Source of the DNA: Symbiodinium natans
Taxonomy: Eukaryota > Sar > Dinophyceae > Suessiales > Symbiodiniaceae
Assembly (NCBI GenBank): GCA_905221605.1
Contig: CAJNDS010001591.1
Span: 1 to 64,000 of the forward strand
Direction: 5' to 3'
Length of the DNA: 64,000 bases
Below, in pieces: positions 36,701 through 49,699 of the stretch; positions within the stretch are counted from its first letter, which is position 1, and each line of letters begins with the position of its first letter. The notes under the pieces are model-generated. The model did not search any database and was not told the DNA's origin. It saw nothing but the letters and a program-made list of their open reading frames with translations. The position numbers and the translations under genes are program-made.

Positions 36701-38960
36701 ATTTATGTGCGGTCCCTGGATATTCAACACGCCAACGCTTGGATGCATCTCCTATGAAGCCCTGTGACAAAGCCCCACCTTGCTCCAGGTGATGTCTTTG
36801 GGCCTGCGCACGACCATTCAAGCGGTGTCTCAAGATACCCTGACTCACTGCGGCTACGGTGACCTCTTTGACCTGGACGAATTACCCGTCAGTAGTCAGA
36901 CTGGAACCACCTGCCCCTGGGCTACATGTTCCACTGTGTTGTTGCGTGTGATCTTATGATTCTTGTGCGATCGATGATCGCACATCGCGCAATGTAGAGT
37001 GCGAAGATAGAGACGGATCTCGATTTTCGAGGCAAGCTCCACTACATGTATGGCGAGGAATATTGCGCTTCAGTCATCGGCTGCATGTTCTCGATTTTTA
37101 GATGCATTGTCGGCGAGTGTACTACAAAAGGCCACCCGCTTCTCTGCCACAGCTTGCTGAACTTTGCATTCAGGCAGGTGGGTCTGAATAACGGTGAAAA
37201 CTCACGGGAGGTGGACGATCGCTGACAATGATTTTCAGTGATGGCTTTGGCGTCCGATTTGATGTCTTCTACGCGGGGACGATGATCATAGCCACTCGCC
37301 GGGCTTTGGTCTGGTCTGTCCGGGAGATTGCTGCTACTTTGCTGCATGCGAGCTGGTGGATGTGTGATATGCAATGTCCCCACGAAGGTCTTAATGGGTC
37401 TCTTCAACATCATTACTGCCATCTTCGTTGAAGCAACCTTGAGCAGAACTCAGAGTGCGGGCATATACTGCGGGTGGGGTAAGGACATGCGCTGCGACCC
37501 TGCAGCCCGCCACGCACTGCCGCTGTCTTGCCACTCAGGAATGGTTTAAAAGAAAACGAGACACACCGTCGATATGCGAAGGCATATGAGTCAAGCTACA
37601 TGACGGAACAGCTGGCCAAGCTTGTGATGGTCCTGTCCTCGCAAGTGCAGAAAATGCGCAATAGGACGGCCTTTCCCAACAATACCTTCATGGGCATGAC
37701 GTAGTTACGACCGTTGAGCAAGTGTCTACACCCTGGCAGGAATCATTCTTTACCAGGTTTGCTTGGAGAGTCCATGCTGCCTGGCGCAATCATGACGATC
37801 AGGTCCGGGGGTCTTTTTGCACTTCGCCACGTTTCTTGTAACACGAAAAGCCTCACGTAGACTTATCCGTTTGGCTTTGCCAGGGAGACCATGGCGGCGG
37901 CGGGCGGCGTTGACTCCGAGAGCCCAGCCGCCACGAACGCAAACCTTCATGCGGAAGAGACCTACTTGAGCAGCGCGCTCAAGAGCTGTGCTCCCTAAGA
38001 GATGTGCAAAGAACGAGAGAGATGCGAGAGTCGCAGCTTCAGATGTGCTTTGTTGCTTTCTTGGTTGCCTTCTTTCACATAGGTGAAGAAGAGTTCAATC
38101 AGCTGATCCGAATGCCGGAGGAGTCCCGGCACACCCCCCCTTAAAAGCCCTCCTTTCATGTGGCATGTAGCAATTCGGCATATGGTAGCGTTCCGCACTG
38201 ACAACTCGTCTCTGCTTGGGTGTTGAGGTGCGAATGCTGCTCAACGAGCTGGACGTGAAGCTCGGCAACCACTAATGGCAGCTTTTCGCGGTTTTCGCAG
38301 CGTCTGACGAGACATCCTGGTCTGCATAGTTGAATACCACACTGGTACCCTAAGCGGACGGGGTACCCTTGCATTCCCTTCATTTTGCTGGTGAGAGGAA
38401 CGTGGAGCCTCGGCCTGGGGTCTTTGAGGCTTTCAACACGGACGCACGGCTGGAACTCGGGAGTCTGTTTTTTGGTGGTTGTTGTCGCCGTTTTGCCGTT
38501 GCCCGTCTTAAGCCTGGAGCATGAAGGAAGAAGACGGCACCGTGTCCATTTCGGAGCTGGTGTGCAAGCCTCAGGATGACGGAGGATGACGGATGATGCC
38601 TGTTCAAAACGTTCATATGAAGATCTTGGGAACATTTCCCCCTTCTACTCACAGTGCTTCATGGGGATTTTAGTACCCCTTACTATCATCCTTATTCAGG
38701 ACTGTTTGTATAAGGGGGCACATCCCAAGATGATGCTTGTAAAACGTTAGTATGTGGATCATCGAGCCGCCAAGGTCTGGACTCATGCGGTTGCGAGGCG
38801 ACCTGCACAAGGTTGACCTGGTCATTGCGCAGATGGGCCTTGAGAATCTTCAGCTCCTTGAACCAAACTATGTGTCGATCATGTGCAGGCAGTGGGCCCC
38901 ATGTCAGGTGACGTGGTGCACATGTCGCAAGCATGAGCCTAGGATCTCTTGTGTTTTCTA
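30773..38960 (+). CDS. Voltage-gated cation channel, single 6-TM domain, copy A (multi-exon)
   Basis: Candidate exons in order: coiled coil EISRLKADVRRLSS (30791); 32212-32371; RLERLFDVRDPMSKVVMP (about 32715-32769); VVELKRIHAKAIDKDRKS (about 33547); LNLFIVQQALLGDDMP (33837), running into S1 (WVNIVTAMSTAAIVISG); S2 (TGWIVLEGLCAAVFVAEVVV, about 34150-34210); S3 (VWNLFDVFLSMDAGL, about 34418); S4 (LRGLRLARILLLFF, 34806-34847); S4-S5 linker exon 34901-34970; S5 (VRALFWVIVTLTLVIYV, from 36659); GLRTTIQAVSQDTL (36788 on); pore FSIFRCIVGECT (about 37089-37125); LTMIFSDGFGVRFD (about 37220); S6 GLFNIITAIFVEATL (from 37388); SYMTEQLAKLVMVLSSQVQ (about 37592); EEEFNQLIRMPEE (about 38082); EVRMLLNELDVKLG (about 38225); and MRLRGDLHKVDLVIAQM (about 38783). 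Plasma-membrane Ca2+ or Na+ conductance is inferred from the Cav/Nav-like order. Whether every exon is intact is not known. Confidence 0.65.
33358..33503. repeat. (AT)n and ACATAC-type microsatellites
   Basis: Two AT dinucleotide runs embedded in TACATA/TGTATG words, at about 33358-33412 and 33451-33503, within an intron-like stretch of channel copy A. Confidence 0.9.
34971..36658. other. Long intron-like gap between S4-S5 and S5 exons of channel A
   Basis: The matching interval in copy B is about 200 bp (47595-47798), but here it is about 1.7 kb. No coding motif of the channel is seen in it. A transposon or other insertion is possible; no terminal repeats were recognised by eye. Confidence 0.5.
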
Positions 38961-38969
38961 GGCTTGAAG

Positions 38970-41030
38970 TTCGGGGCCGCTGCCTCTCACGCTGAGGATT
39001 GTTGACAGTAGGTTAACGCTTCGAAGGCACACTTTGCAGTCTGTGTCAAGAAACTTTGAAGGTGGGCAGGTTTGTTGCAAGGCGGTCCGCAGAAGATGCC
39101 CACATCAAGTCTGCATGTCCTTGGCACCATCTTGCACTTCAAGCCTTAGTCGTGAGCTTCACTGAAGCATCCCTTGTCGGCTTGCAAGGAAGCAGATTCT
39201 AGCCACTTGGAGGAAGTCGTAGTTGGCAAGCCTTCAGTTGCAGTTTGGCGGGTTGCTTGTGCAAACTTGCTTGGCTGGCGAATCAAAGTGGAATGCCCGA
39301 GGAAGTGAAGAATTCCAACACGCAGATTGCACGGAAGATAGGTGCGTTCAACACGAAAAGAAGCGCAACTCTCAGCCGGGTGTCCTCTGAAATCTAATGC
39401 TTTGTGACGGCTCCGCGTGGCTGATGCAGAAGGCAATTGCGCAGTTGCCACGGTGTTAAAAGCATCGCATCAGCTGGTTTCACATATGAGGAGATGGGTG
39501 GGTCACACAATCAAAACAGGGCGGAGATTGCAGAAGACGCATGTTTCCAGAAGTGCAACGGTCTGAGAGAATGGTCTGGCTTGGCCAAGGCTGAGTGACC
39601 AACTAACAGCACAAAGCATGCTTTGCAACCAGCACCTGCTTGGACCATGTCCGAGGCAGTGGTGCGGCGGCATGTTTCAGACCTGTACCGTATCAAAGCC
39701 ACAACCATCATCAAAAGCATCCTCAGACCCACCTTTGTAGCAGAAGTCTTCTTTCTCGCCGGGTGCGTATCTTGTCCCCCGCGACGTGACGAAAGGATCC
39801 CAGGCCTCCGGCTTTAGGCCCAGGCCGATGCAGTGATGATCTGGTCATACTCCTTGCTTGTTAGCAAAGGATATGATACCGAGCAGTAGTGCTAAATCAT
39901 GCTAGCTTCAAGAGTTTCAAAGAGTATCATGTTACAAAACCGTAAACACGGCACTAGTAGGTATACGCGGAGCATGAAGCACCCCCGCAAAACCCATGTG
40001 GTAGCCAGCCTGCGGCTTGCGGCGACCATCATCACAGAGCTACCGGCAGCTGCCAGTTGCGAAGGCAGAGGTGCCCCCAATCTTGCCAGCGGCACAAAAA
40101 GGCTGCACGAAAGATGTTGATGCTCGTTTCTGTTCCATGTGCCACACATACCCCGTGACACACCAACGGCATTTCTTACTGGCACATAGCGACAACGCCT
40201 CTGCTGAGAAGCTGTACTGGCAACTAGCGATCGGCTGAGAAAAAGAAGCAGAACAAACTGTTGCCTTTAACCCTTGCCCAATTTCATTTCTGTTGCGTTG
40301 CCATGGTTCTCGGCAGCGGGATAGCACGTACTGTGGTCACAGCATGTCGCTACGGCAAGCTCTTTTGCAGACTCCCCCGGGCACGCTGCGGCATCGGAAA
40401 CTACTGACAAGAACGCAACCCTTGTTAGCTAGTGGCACGCGGCTTGGGAGGGAGTCATCGTAGTCAACATAGCCAATGTGTTGGAGGCCGATGTCAATGT
40501 GGAAAGTACACGCGGGGGGTGGGTGGGTGGGGAGCAACTGGGAAAACGATATACGCAGCCTCCAGGTATGGACATGCCTGGGCAGAGAGCGCTACAGACG
40601 GAAGCTAGGAGAAACTAACATCTTCGAGGGTGGTTGCCTGGTTGCCTGGCAAGCGGGTGTGACTTTGATAAGAAAGGCATTGTTGTTTATCGTGTGGCGT
40701 GGAGCTTGAACAGGTTCTGTGTTGCGGCGAGAGTCCATCATGTTCCTTCCGCAGCACCAGACTCGAGAGCGGAACTTAGACACAGCAAGTAAGGGCCTAA
40801 AGGGAGATTGCCCAAGCTTTCATACAGAGGTTGCAATGAACCCCGAACGCTGCCATCGAGGCCTGGAGGATCCTAAGACAGACCCGAGCATAGCAGGCAC
40901 AAGCAACAAATAGAGTCGCCATCCCGGCAGCGATGCTGCCTGGAGGGTCCGCCCGCTTCGACCGCCTGCTCACACAGCTTTCGGAAGAGCACGTGCCTGG
41001 GCGTGGACAGATCCATATGGAATGAAGGCG
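38970..41030. other. Spacer between the two channel genes
   Basis: No gene recognised. Short plus-strand readings, such as 39623-39817 and 40719-40913, have no known motif. It may hold the 3' end of copy A and the 5' end of copy B. Confidence 0.4.
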
Positions 41031-41039
41031 GTGCCTGAT

Positions 41040-44000
41040 TGGTAGACTCAGGACCTCGAGCTGAAAATCTTGCAGGAGACGAACAGGCAGCTCAACGAAG
41101 AAATCCAGTCCCTCAGGTCTTTCGTCCAACGACAGGACACGGAAGCTTCCACGGATCTTTGCTCCGGGGAGTGGAGTTCTTGCCCGACCCTATGGTACCC
41201 GTGCTCACCATTTCTAGGGATCAGCGCTTGACCTTGTGTTGAGCTCGGCATGGGGTATCTCGAGTGTCCTCAGGGTATGAAGAGATTGGCTCCGGCATGC
41301 AAAGGCATGTCAAGCATGCGCAGTTTCGCCGAGCTGCGCCTGACTTGGTGGTACAAGTCCGAGAGTTTCTTAGCCTCCTCAGCTTCTTGCAGGAGACCCC
41401 AGAGACGCCGCAGCCCCTCGGTGGGCTCAGGGAGGCCGGGCAAGGTTGGGCAGCTTGGCAGCATGTCGCAGCAGTGGAAGAAGCCCCAAACACTTCAAAG
41501 TGTCAACGAAGTCCTCAGGCACAGGTGGGCATAGCAGTGAGTCCGCCACAAAAGCACCCGCTGGAACTGGAGATTGAACAGCTGCGCGATGAGACGGTGG
41601 CGGAGCTTTGGCTGAAGGTATCGCCCAGAGACATCCCTACCACTGCCATGATGCAGACCTTTTCTCTAAACAGAGACTTTATAAGATTCCGATGTTTTTT
41701 TTCTCCAGAAACGTCTGGGATTGTTCATGGCTCAGCTTCCGAGGCCCCGCCCTGGCACATCAGAACTCACAAACCTGTCCATGCGCCCGAGCCAAAACGG
41801 CTTAAGGCGTCATCATTCTCCACCGCATCTCCAAGTCAGTCGCTGCGTGTACACAATGCAGCAGAAACCACAGCTGCAACTAGGCGATGGACCAGTTTCG
41901 TGCCCACGCCTTTGACCCCTAGACGTGTGACCACATCTGAGGTAGAGGTCAGAGTATACTCAGTGCAGAGTCTTCCTGGCGATCTCCTGGAAGGCACTGA
42001 AACAGCATGAACGCAGCCTTGACGCTGCAACTGCGCTCCGCGTGCCAGGCGAGTCGAGCCCCAGCAAGTGCAGAGTCTCCGCAAGCATCGGCCTACAGTT
42101 CCAAGCCACGGAGTGGACGGTTTTGAACAAGGATCCTGCATGATCCTGCCCTCATCGGCTCTCCCTTCTCTTCTGCTGCTCTTTTTGGGGACTGTCATGA
42201 ACAGTGGCTCTTTGGCAAGGCGTTGGGTAATGTTAATTCGGCCCTAACGAAGCATGCCGACCTGTCTGTGATCCGATCAGGTAGGCCATAAGGGGCATAG
42301 ACCTTCTTTTTAACGGCATGTGCCAGAACCCATTCGTCTGGGCTGTCCACCTTGAGGCTTTCTGATGTGAATGTGATTTTGAAACCTGAGTGTAGCAGTC
42401 GGCGGAGCTCCAAGCTCCCTGACTCCAGATTCCAGAGGTTCGGCATTTGCTGGGCCGGGTCTCTTGGGGAGTTGCCCATATTTCGGTGTGCGGCGCATGG
42501 TCCTTCCTGCAGGAGCCTGGAAGGCCAGGTGAATGCGATTCGCTGTGGGGGGCAGCGCCTAGACTGCAATAGGCTGGCGCAACCTCGAGTTCCCAGTGTA
42601 GACCTTGCCAATGGCTTGTTCTCTCGTGCCTCTTGTTCTGTGGAATTTGCTCAGGCGTGGGGGGAGCATGGCTCGAGTATGCCGCTTGTTGGCACCTCTC
42701 AGCAAGGGTGGTACAGTAGTGTAGCTTTTTTGCAGCCTTGCTGCCTCAGCAGAAGCCAAGCACTGCAAAAAGACACCGCGGCGGACAACTTCAAAGAGTT
42801 ATTGCGGGAAAGGGGGCTCCGAATATCACAAGAAGATACTTTGTATTGAGCTCAGCAGCAGAGGGATGCGAGATTATTGGAGACTCTGAGTATGACTGTG
42901 ATGCAGGCTTTAGGGCCCTTCTGGTGGAGAGTGTGTTGTTTCGCTGTCTCTATTTCTTTGGGGTGGGGAAGGGGCCCGGGGGCTGGATATGCTGCTTTCT
43001 AGAATTGTCATAGTAGAGCTTAAGAGACACGGAGGACTTGCTCGTTGAATCGACAGGTTCCGCCCTACTGAAAGATACTGGTCGAGGTTTTTACCGATTA
43101 AGCCCAAATGTTTTCTCAGCGAGGGGACCAAAAAAGATAAAGAAGCAGATAGACATGTTGATCAAAAAGGGTCAGGGCTCTACCCCATTCGGTGTTCTGG
43201 CTCCAGGTCTTGCTTTGCTCAAGTGGACGACCTACCCGACAAGCTCGACTTAGTCCTCGAGATCGACGGGTGTCGTTCTGCAGCCACTGCGCTTGTAGAA
43301 GTCAATGCAGACAGACAGCACCCTGAAAGCACTTACAGGGTCGTGCTTTCAGCTTAGTGGCTTGTGGCTCAGCAGACTCTACGCGTGACTCCTTGCTTGA
43401 GGCTGTGGAAGCTGGACAACGGAGGCCACGTGGAGGCGAAAGTCTTGGTGACTCGTCCCCGCCGGCGCTCCATGAGTGGATTCTCGCAGGTACGGGCTTC
43501 GCATGCTTTGGATGCTTTGGGGGTTTCGGGTTTCTGGGGGCTCTCCGTGTGTATTCATAGATTCTATGATGCTCAGCAACCTGTTCCTGAGAGAATTGAA
43601 GGTCCCATACTTCTGCAGGGGGACCATCTCGCAAGTGGGGTTGAGCCATGCTTGTGATCTGGATCCACCTGCTCGTCTTCACTAGTGTCTGTTGACGATG
43701 ATGGGTTTTCTGAAGCTGTGCTCAAAGATGACAGCTTGCAAGACATGCATTGGCATCTCACCTTTGTAAAGTGCGCGCAGCAGTTGACCGCACAACTGTG
43801 TTGTGTGCCCAAACAATACTGGAGCGGAGCATCCACATCGGCAGCCGACTTCATTTGCATCTCTTGTAGTCTTAGTTTCAGTTCTGTAATGACAGAAGCC
43901 GACCGAAACCTCGCGAGAGCAAGTTGCGCTGGGGGACTCAACCAATTGCACCTAGCGCAGAAAACGAACGCTGAACATTCACAAAGTATTCTCTAAGAAC

Positions 44001-45357
44001 ATAAGGTTCCTGCCTAACATTGCAACGCCACGCACCCCAAACTTTCAAACATCAACTTGACTTGGAGCAAGCTGGAAGCATAGCAACTGGTTGAAGGGTA
44101 GAGTTATAGTTCAATGTAATAGCATGTGCTGTTGAAAGTATCTATTCCCAAGCCTGGAGTCTATCCCCATCTGCAGGACCCCGGTGTCCGACGGGTCGTC
44201 AGATATCTAATCGGACTCCGCGCAAAACGTTCGCATTCACCCCATGAACGAGATCAGCAGAGGGACATGTGCTTCTCGGGCCGAGTATCGGTCATAAAAT
44301 CCGACCTAGAACATGGCCCAAAGCATTGCCAAAGCATAGATTCTTCATTCCTGAGCCGCGGCCAAGTACGGTGGACTCGCCTGCAGACGGTAAGGGTCGA
44401 AATCCCTAGCTGCCCCTTTGTGTCCTGAGTCCTGAGTCGACAGGTGGAAGGTGAGCCTGTTCAGCACACAAACAGCCGCGGCGGCAGCCGCCCCGGCAGC
44501 CGCAGCGGCAGCAAGAGGCGATCCTCCCTGCAGACCTTTATCGGCATCGAAGCGCGGCACAAGAAGTCTGCTGAGGTTCAGGGAGTTGGGAGTTTCAGGG
44601 CTTATAAGGCTTAGGGTTTTCGAAGCCTTGGTGGCCTTGGTGTGGATGGAGAACCTGACTTCTCAGGATCCGCCGCGAATGCTGACGATCCTTGGAAGCG
44701 AGCAGGAAAGAAGCGTCTCCCTCCCCCCACCCCCGAAAAGAGAAGAGACATAGGGTAATAGGGGGCAATAAAAGCACACATGCGCACGCAAGAAAACAAG
44801 AAACAAGCAATACATGTTTCTGAAAAAGCACCACTCAGGCTCTGTCAGACTACCGCCGATGGACCCGCGTCCTTGCTGGAGAGGCTCGTGGCTGCGGCGC
44901 TGACGAAGTTCGAGTTGTCACAGTGGGGCTTGATGGTGTACGAGATTTTGCAGGGGTGGTTCAAGACCTTTTTCGGCTCATAGTTGAAAGTGCACGAGTG
45001 GTGTTTTTCTTCTCATCTTCTCGGGCGCCACTCGTTTGGCTCCTTCACGTTCCAGCCGCTCGTGGTATCTTCACAGGCTAGAGAAGCAGTTCGACGTCGA
45101 CGATGCAGCCGCAGCTGCTAAAGTAATCATGCCCAACGCTGCTTGTCTCAGATTGGTCTTGGTGTCAAGCTTGGTACATGGGTGGAGGTTGTTTCCTCGT
45201 GTTTTCTCTCGTTCCTGGAGCCCCACCTTCCGTTTTCATGCGGTTGCCTCAGGATCTAAATGCTGCAATGAAGACCTTCAGGAAGGCTGTGCCTCAGCTC
45301 CAAAGTCCCTTGAACAACGCCGCTTGTCCTGAAAAGTCGTTTTGGCCCGGTTCGAGC

Positions 45358-45397
<40 letters not shown>

Positions 45398-48300
45398 CGC
45401 GGTAGCGCGGGGGCTTGCCCCCACACCCCAAAGAAAGAAAGAGAGAGAGAGAGACAGGGGGGCTCCTCTCGGGGGGTCCTCTTCGCTGGGTAGAAGAAGA
45501 GAACGGGGGGTGGCTAAGGAAGAGCTGGAAGAGGCATGGGCTGCAAAAGAAGCTTGCAGAACGTCCCAAGACTTGAGCCTCTACCAGCCTTTATAAATCT
45601 CAGTTTCTTGGCAGGTTATCATGGAGCTCCGGCGCATCCACAGCATGGTCTTTGAAAAATGCACCAGGAACTCCCAGGGCAAGGCACACCTGGCCTTCCA
45701 GCCGGTCATCTCCTGGAAGGCATTTCAGGTAGCTTTATCCGCAATTTTGAATTTGTCAAGAGCTGCATTCTAGAGCAGGCAAAGCTGCAAGATGCATGAA
45801 ACATCATGAAGTCAAGCTGGTCCCGAAACCCAGACACCCTCTCTGCAGCCCTGCTGCGCGGGTTGAGGCTGCTAAAGCGGGTGGGATACCCCCCCACGAT
45901 GCAGATGAACTTGCTCACCTGTGCTCGCCGCTCAGGAGTGTCTGCTTCTCGAAGACCTGCCGAGTTATTCGGCCGGCCGTGTGGCCGGGGGCCCTTGCTT
46001 GCCAGAATTGTCATATGGCTGCTGCTCCCAAAGTCAAGATCCACCGTGCCACTTGTTATCATGACCATTGTATCAGTATTTATCAGTTATACTGCGATTG
46101 GTGTGGTTACGATGATTTCGGTATTGTACAATCAGATCGCATCATGCTACATTGCGACCAATGAAAAAATAGAGAAATGAAAAAACAAACAACTATATCT
46201 ATCAAAAAAACAAAAAAAATATATATATATATATATATACATACTATGGGACATTCTCTGGCATGAAAGCAGGGAGAAGATGCCTGTGTGTCTGCTGGCC
46301 AAGGCCTTAAATCTCTTTGCAGTGCAGCAGGCGCTGCTGGGAGATGCGATCCCAACAACGGGGGCCACCAAAGCCTTGCTGACGGCGTACCAGGAAGCTC
46401 AGAAGCCCTCCAAGCCCAAAACTCGCTGGGTGAGCGTGGTGTCCTTCATGTCCACAGCGTCAATCATCCTCAGAGTCTCATCCGAACAGTTATGACCGCA
46501 TGGTACATCGCCGGGTTTCAGTGGGGAGTTTTGGTCTCTCCAGCCTTGATGTACATGGCACCTTTTGCTGCGGCGGGCTGTGGCGCGTCAGAAACGCATC
46601 GGCCTCCGTGCAACCAAGGTTTTGCTTTAATGGGGCTGTCGCTGGACAACTGGCCAGATTGGGTTGGCTGGATGATTTTTGAGGCCGTGTTTGCAACCGT
46701 CTTCGTCCTGGAGATTGTCGTCAAATGCGTGGTGGCCCGTCTATCGACCATGCGGCTTACAAAGGATAGTTTGGGGCGCCACCTTCGGTAACTTCAAAGT
46801 GCATGTCCAACAGGCTCAACCAAAGTAACGTATCGAACTCAAGATGCCAAACAGTCCCTGCTTTCAAAGCTTCAGCCAACATGTTCAAGACGTTTGCATG
46901 CAGATGATCTCGTTTTTTGTCTCCTGGAAATGGAGTGGTCACCTTTGGCCTTCTTCAGGTGCTCAGTCCTCGGGAGTATGCCTGCGGATCCGACAGATAT
47001 TGGAACTGGCTGGATGTTGGGCTGACTCTCGCTGCCTGGGCTGCACACTGAAGCTTGCATCATTATCAGCATGACAGGCTCTGTATCTGATAGCTTTTGG
47101 AGCGACTTCCTGCGACAACTACTTGTAGTTCGCTAGCACACATCTAGTCATCTAGTGAATCAAGTGCACAAGGGCGAGCAGCAAGCGCTTTATCCCTGTC
47201 AGCTACCCACACCTTGCCTGTTTCACTTGGACAAGTGCGCGTGGTCGAAGGTTGCAGTCATCGAGCTTTTTCTGAACATTATCTTCCAGAATGCATCGCG
47301 GGCGCCGCTCAGAACGAACCACCAGCATCTCTGATCACAAAGCTGGTAGGATGGGCACCAGAGTAGGCAGCATGACATGGGGCTGGAGGAAAATAATATT
47401 GATTCTTCGTGGCCTTCGCCTCGTCATGGCCTCGGATGCAACTTGAGGTTTCGGGATCCGATTTTAGGGCGTAGGGCTTGACTCTGTTGTCAGTGTCTGG
47501 GTCTTCGGAATATATTGGAACGAGGCCAGAGTGGCCCGTCTGGCCAAATTGATCAACATGCCTCTGCTGCAAGAGCTTGCAAACATTGTTTCAGGCCGCT
47601 TGGCTACGACCCTGTTCTTGGTTCCCGTTCCGAGGGCTGTGTTGATTACAGAGTTTCCTTTGCAACCCAGCGGATTTGTTTTTCAACTTCCTGTCTTGGA
47701 TGCCTGAGGCTTCCTCATCAGCGCAGCACTCTTAGCATCCACTAGTGTCGGCCGTCGCAGGCCTGCTTTCTTTTTCCCAACAATGTGTTGCAGCTTAGGT
47801 GAAATCTCTTTTTTGGGTCGTCATGACGCTTTCCGTGGTTGTGTACGTGGCAGGCTTATAGGGTGGAGGCATGCTTCGAGCGTCGCCTTCTCCTCTTGAA
47901 TCTTGCATAATCCCCAACATGTCTCAAACTTTCAAGACTTCAGGTCTGTGCGCTGGCGCTGCGGTCCTTGGTCCAAAGTTTCGCGGACCCCGACACGCTT
48001 GAGAAGTGCGGCAGCGCTGACAACGTGGACATGGATGCTGACGCATTGGGGCCGGAGTGCCACTTCGGCCGTGGTCAAGCACGTTGTTAGAAGAACTACT
48101 GCCCATAGCTAGGCTTTGAGTTTTAACCTCCGGACTGCCCGAATCACGAGCCTCTTCGCCTTCCAGCACCAAGGCCCGTACAGAGGCAAACTGCATCTGA
48201 TATACGGAGATGAGTACTGCGGCAACGTATCCAGATGCATGTTCTCCATCTTCCGATGCATGATTGGCGACTGCACATCAGCAGGCCTGGACTGGATGCC

Positions 48301-49640
48301 ACCTGAAAGGCTTCTGCAGTAGGAATGCGTTGTCCCGCCTCACAAGCATCTGCACGCCGCATAGTAGTGGGTTCAGAGGTGGCAGATCGTTGACTATGAT
48401 CTTCAGCAACGGCTTTGGTCTTCGGTTTGATATCCTCTACGCCTTCAGCATGGTCTGTGCCACTCAACTGCCTTAGCTCCATGAAGCCATGAAGTTCCCG
48501 ATGATGCCAAATGGACAATCAGCATGCTCTGCTAGGTCCTCTTTGGTCTCTTCAACATCATCACAGCCATCTTTGTGGAAGCGACGTTGAGACTTGTGCT
48601 TCAGCAGCTGGATTCGGTGCATGCCGACAGTGGTTTTGCGCGCACTCGGTTTGGAACGCGCAGCACAAAATGACAAGATGTCACTCACGGCAAGGAATGG
48701 CCTAAAGGAGACCGAGACCCAGCGAAAGTACGCCAAGGCGTATGAGACAAGCTACATGACTGAGCAGCTGGCAAAGCTGGTGGTTTGCGTGGCGAGTCAG
48801 ACGGAGATGATGCGAGCCAGGACTGGAGGGAATCATCGGAAGTAAATCCAGCATTCTTGAACTTCTGTTTTCGGTCAATCAAAAGGAAAGGACTACCACG
48901 CGGCTTCAACTCGAGTGAGAGGCCCATCGTGACAAGCATGAGTGACGCCAGTTTAGGCTCTCGCCTCTCAACCTGCGCCTGTGCAGTTCTGATGATGACG
49001 AGTCGGTTGGCGCGCAGGGGGGTGAGATCTATCTAAGCACCTCGGTCGCCGAAGTCTGCCTGGGCCAGAAACACAGACGGATAACAGACATTGCTTATTA
49101 AAGCGGGGTGCATAGAGCGGTATTGCGCAAGGGCAAGGGTGCAAGAGCAGTGGAAAGCCTAAAGCATCTCAAGGTGAGGCAGGACGAGTGGGTGTGAGAA
49201 AACGAGCACACAGTTTTTATTCATGCGCTGGGCCACGCTGCAGCTGTTTCGTGGTGATGAAAGTCATGCTTGCAGCAGCACGTGCATGTTGCTGCTAAAG
49301 AAAGGGACGCCAGGGCTGTGGCTCTAATCTTCATGACCATGAAGGTTTCGTTTGCAGAATCTGGCAGAGGAAAGAAAGGGAATCTTCCATTCCGAACGCC
49401 CACTTTAGATGGCCTTAATTGCAGTCGTCGCTTCCTCCCCAGGTGAGGAGGAATTCAATCATGTGATCCGAAGTCCGGAAGCTGCTTGTCTGCGATATTT
49501 CACAAACACCGCGAAACGTGCCAACAAGAGTGCTAAAGAAGTTCAGGGCTTGTGCGTGCAGTGCACGATAAGCTGACATGAACCAAGGTTCGGCAGCTGC
49601 TGGATTCATTGGATGTGTGGCTTGGCTAATCATGAGCAGC
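41040..49640 (+). CDS. Voltage-gated cation channel, single 6-TM domain, copy B (multi-exon, 3' end missing)
   Basis: Paralogue of copy A with exons in the same order: coiled coil LELKILQETNRQLNEEIQSL (41058 on); ORF 41264-42010, of unclear status; RLEKQFDVDDAAAAAKVIMP (45076 on); VIMELRRIHSMVFEKC (about 45615); LNLFAVQQALLGDAIPTTGA (46309 on) into S1 (RWVSVVSFMSTASIIL); S2 (VGWMIFEAVFATVFVLEIVV, about 46662); S3 (RYWNWLDVGLTLAAW, about 46998); S4 (ILILRGLRLVMAS, about 47399); S4-S5 linker exon 47525-47594; S5 (VKSLFWVVMTLSVVVYVAGL, from 47799); ALALRSLVQSFADPDTLE (about 47951); pore FSIFRCMIGDCT (about 48244); LTMIFSNGFGLRFDILYA (about 48391); S6 GLFNIITAIFVEATL (exon from 48536); SYMTEQLAKLVVCVASQ (about 48750); EEEFNHVIRSPEA (about 49446); and KVRQLLDSLDVWLG (about 49587). 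The MRLRG exon of copy A has no partner before the AT-rich break at 49.7 kb. S4 shows only two Arg, against three in copy A. Confidence 0.65.
42030..45030. other. Stretch of channel copy B without assigned exons
   Basis: Several plus-strand readings look partly protein-like, such as FKELLRERGLRISQEDTL (about 42791) and GFYRLSPNVFSARGPKKIKK (about 43086), but I match them to no family. An Ala/Pro-coding low-complexity patch sits at 44470-44515. It may contain N-terminal exons of the channel or a separate gene. Confidence 0.3.
45349..45456. repeat. (GA)n-rich tract
   Basis: GAGA dinucleotide runs at about 45360-45394 and 45431-45456 flank a short GC-rich segment. They lie in an intron-like position of channel copy B. 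Confidence 0.9.
46177..46242. repeat. A-rich and (AT)n tract
   Basis: A-rich stretch followed by an AT dinucleotide run at about 46218-46240, just upstream of the LNLFAVQQALLGDAIP exon of channel copy B. Confidence 0.85.
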
Positions 49641-49699
49641 CGCTAATGACAGCAGCATACAGCCGCAGCATGCCATTGGCAAGAGCACGTGCTGCCATG

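Noticed and set aside
41785-41806. Minus-strand partial match to the spliced leader (around GAGCCAAAACGGCT)
   Set aside because: It has mismatches inside the core and lies within a possible channel exon, so it is not better than chance.
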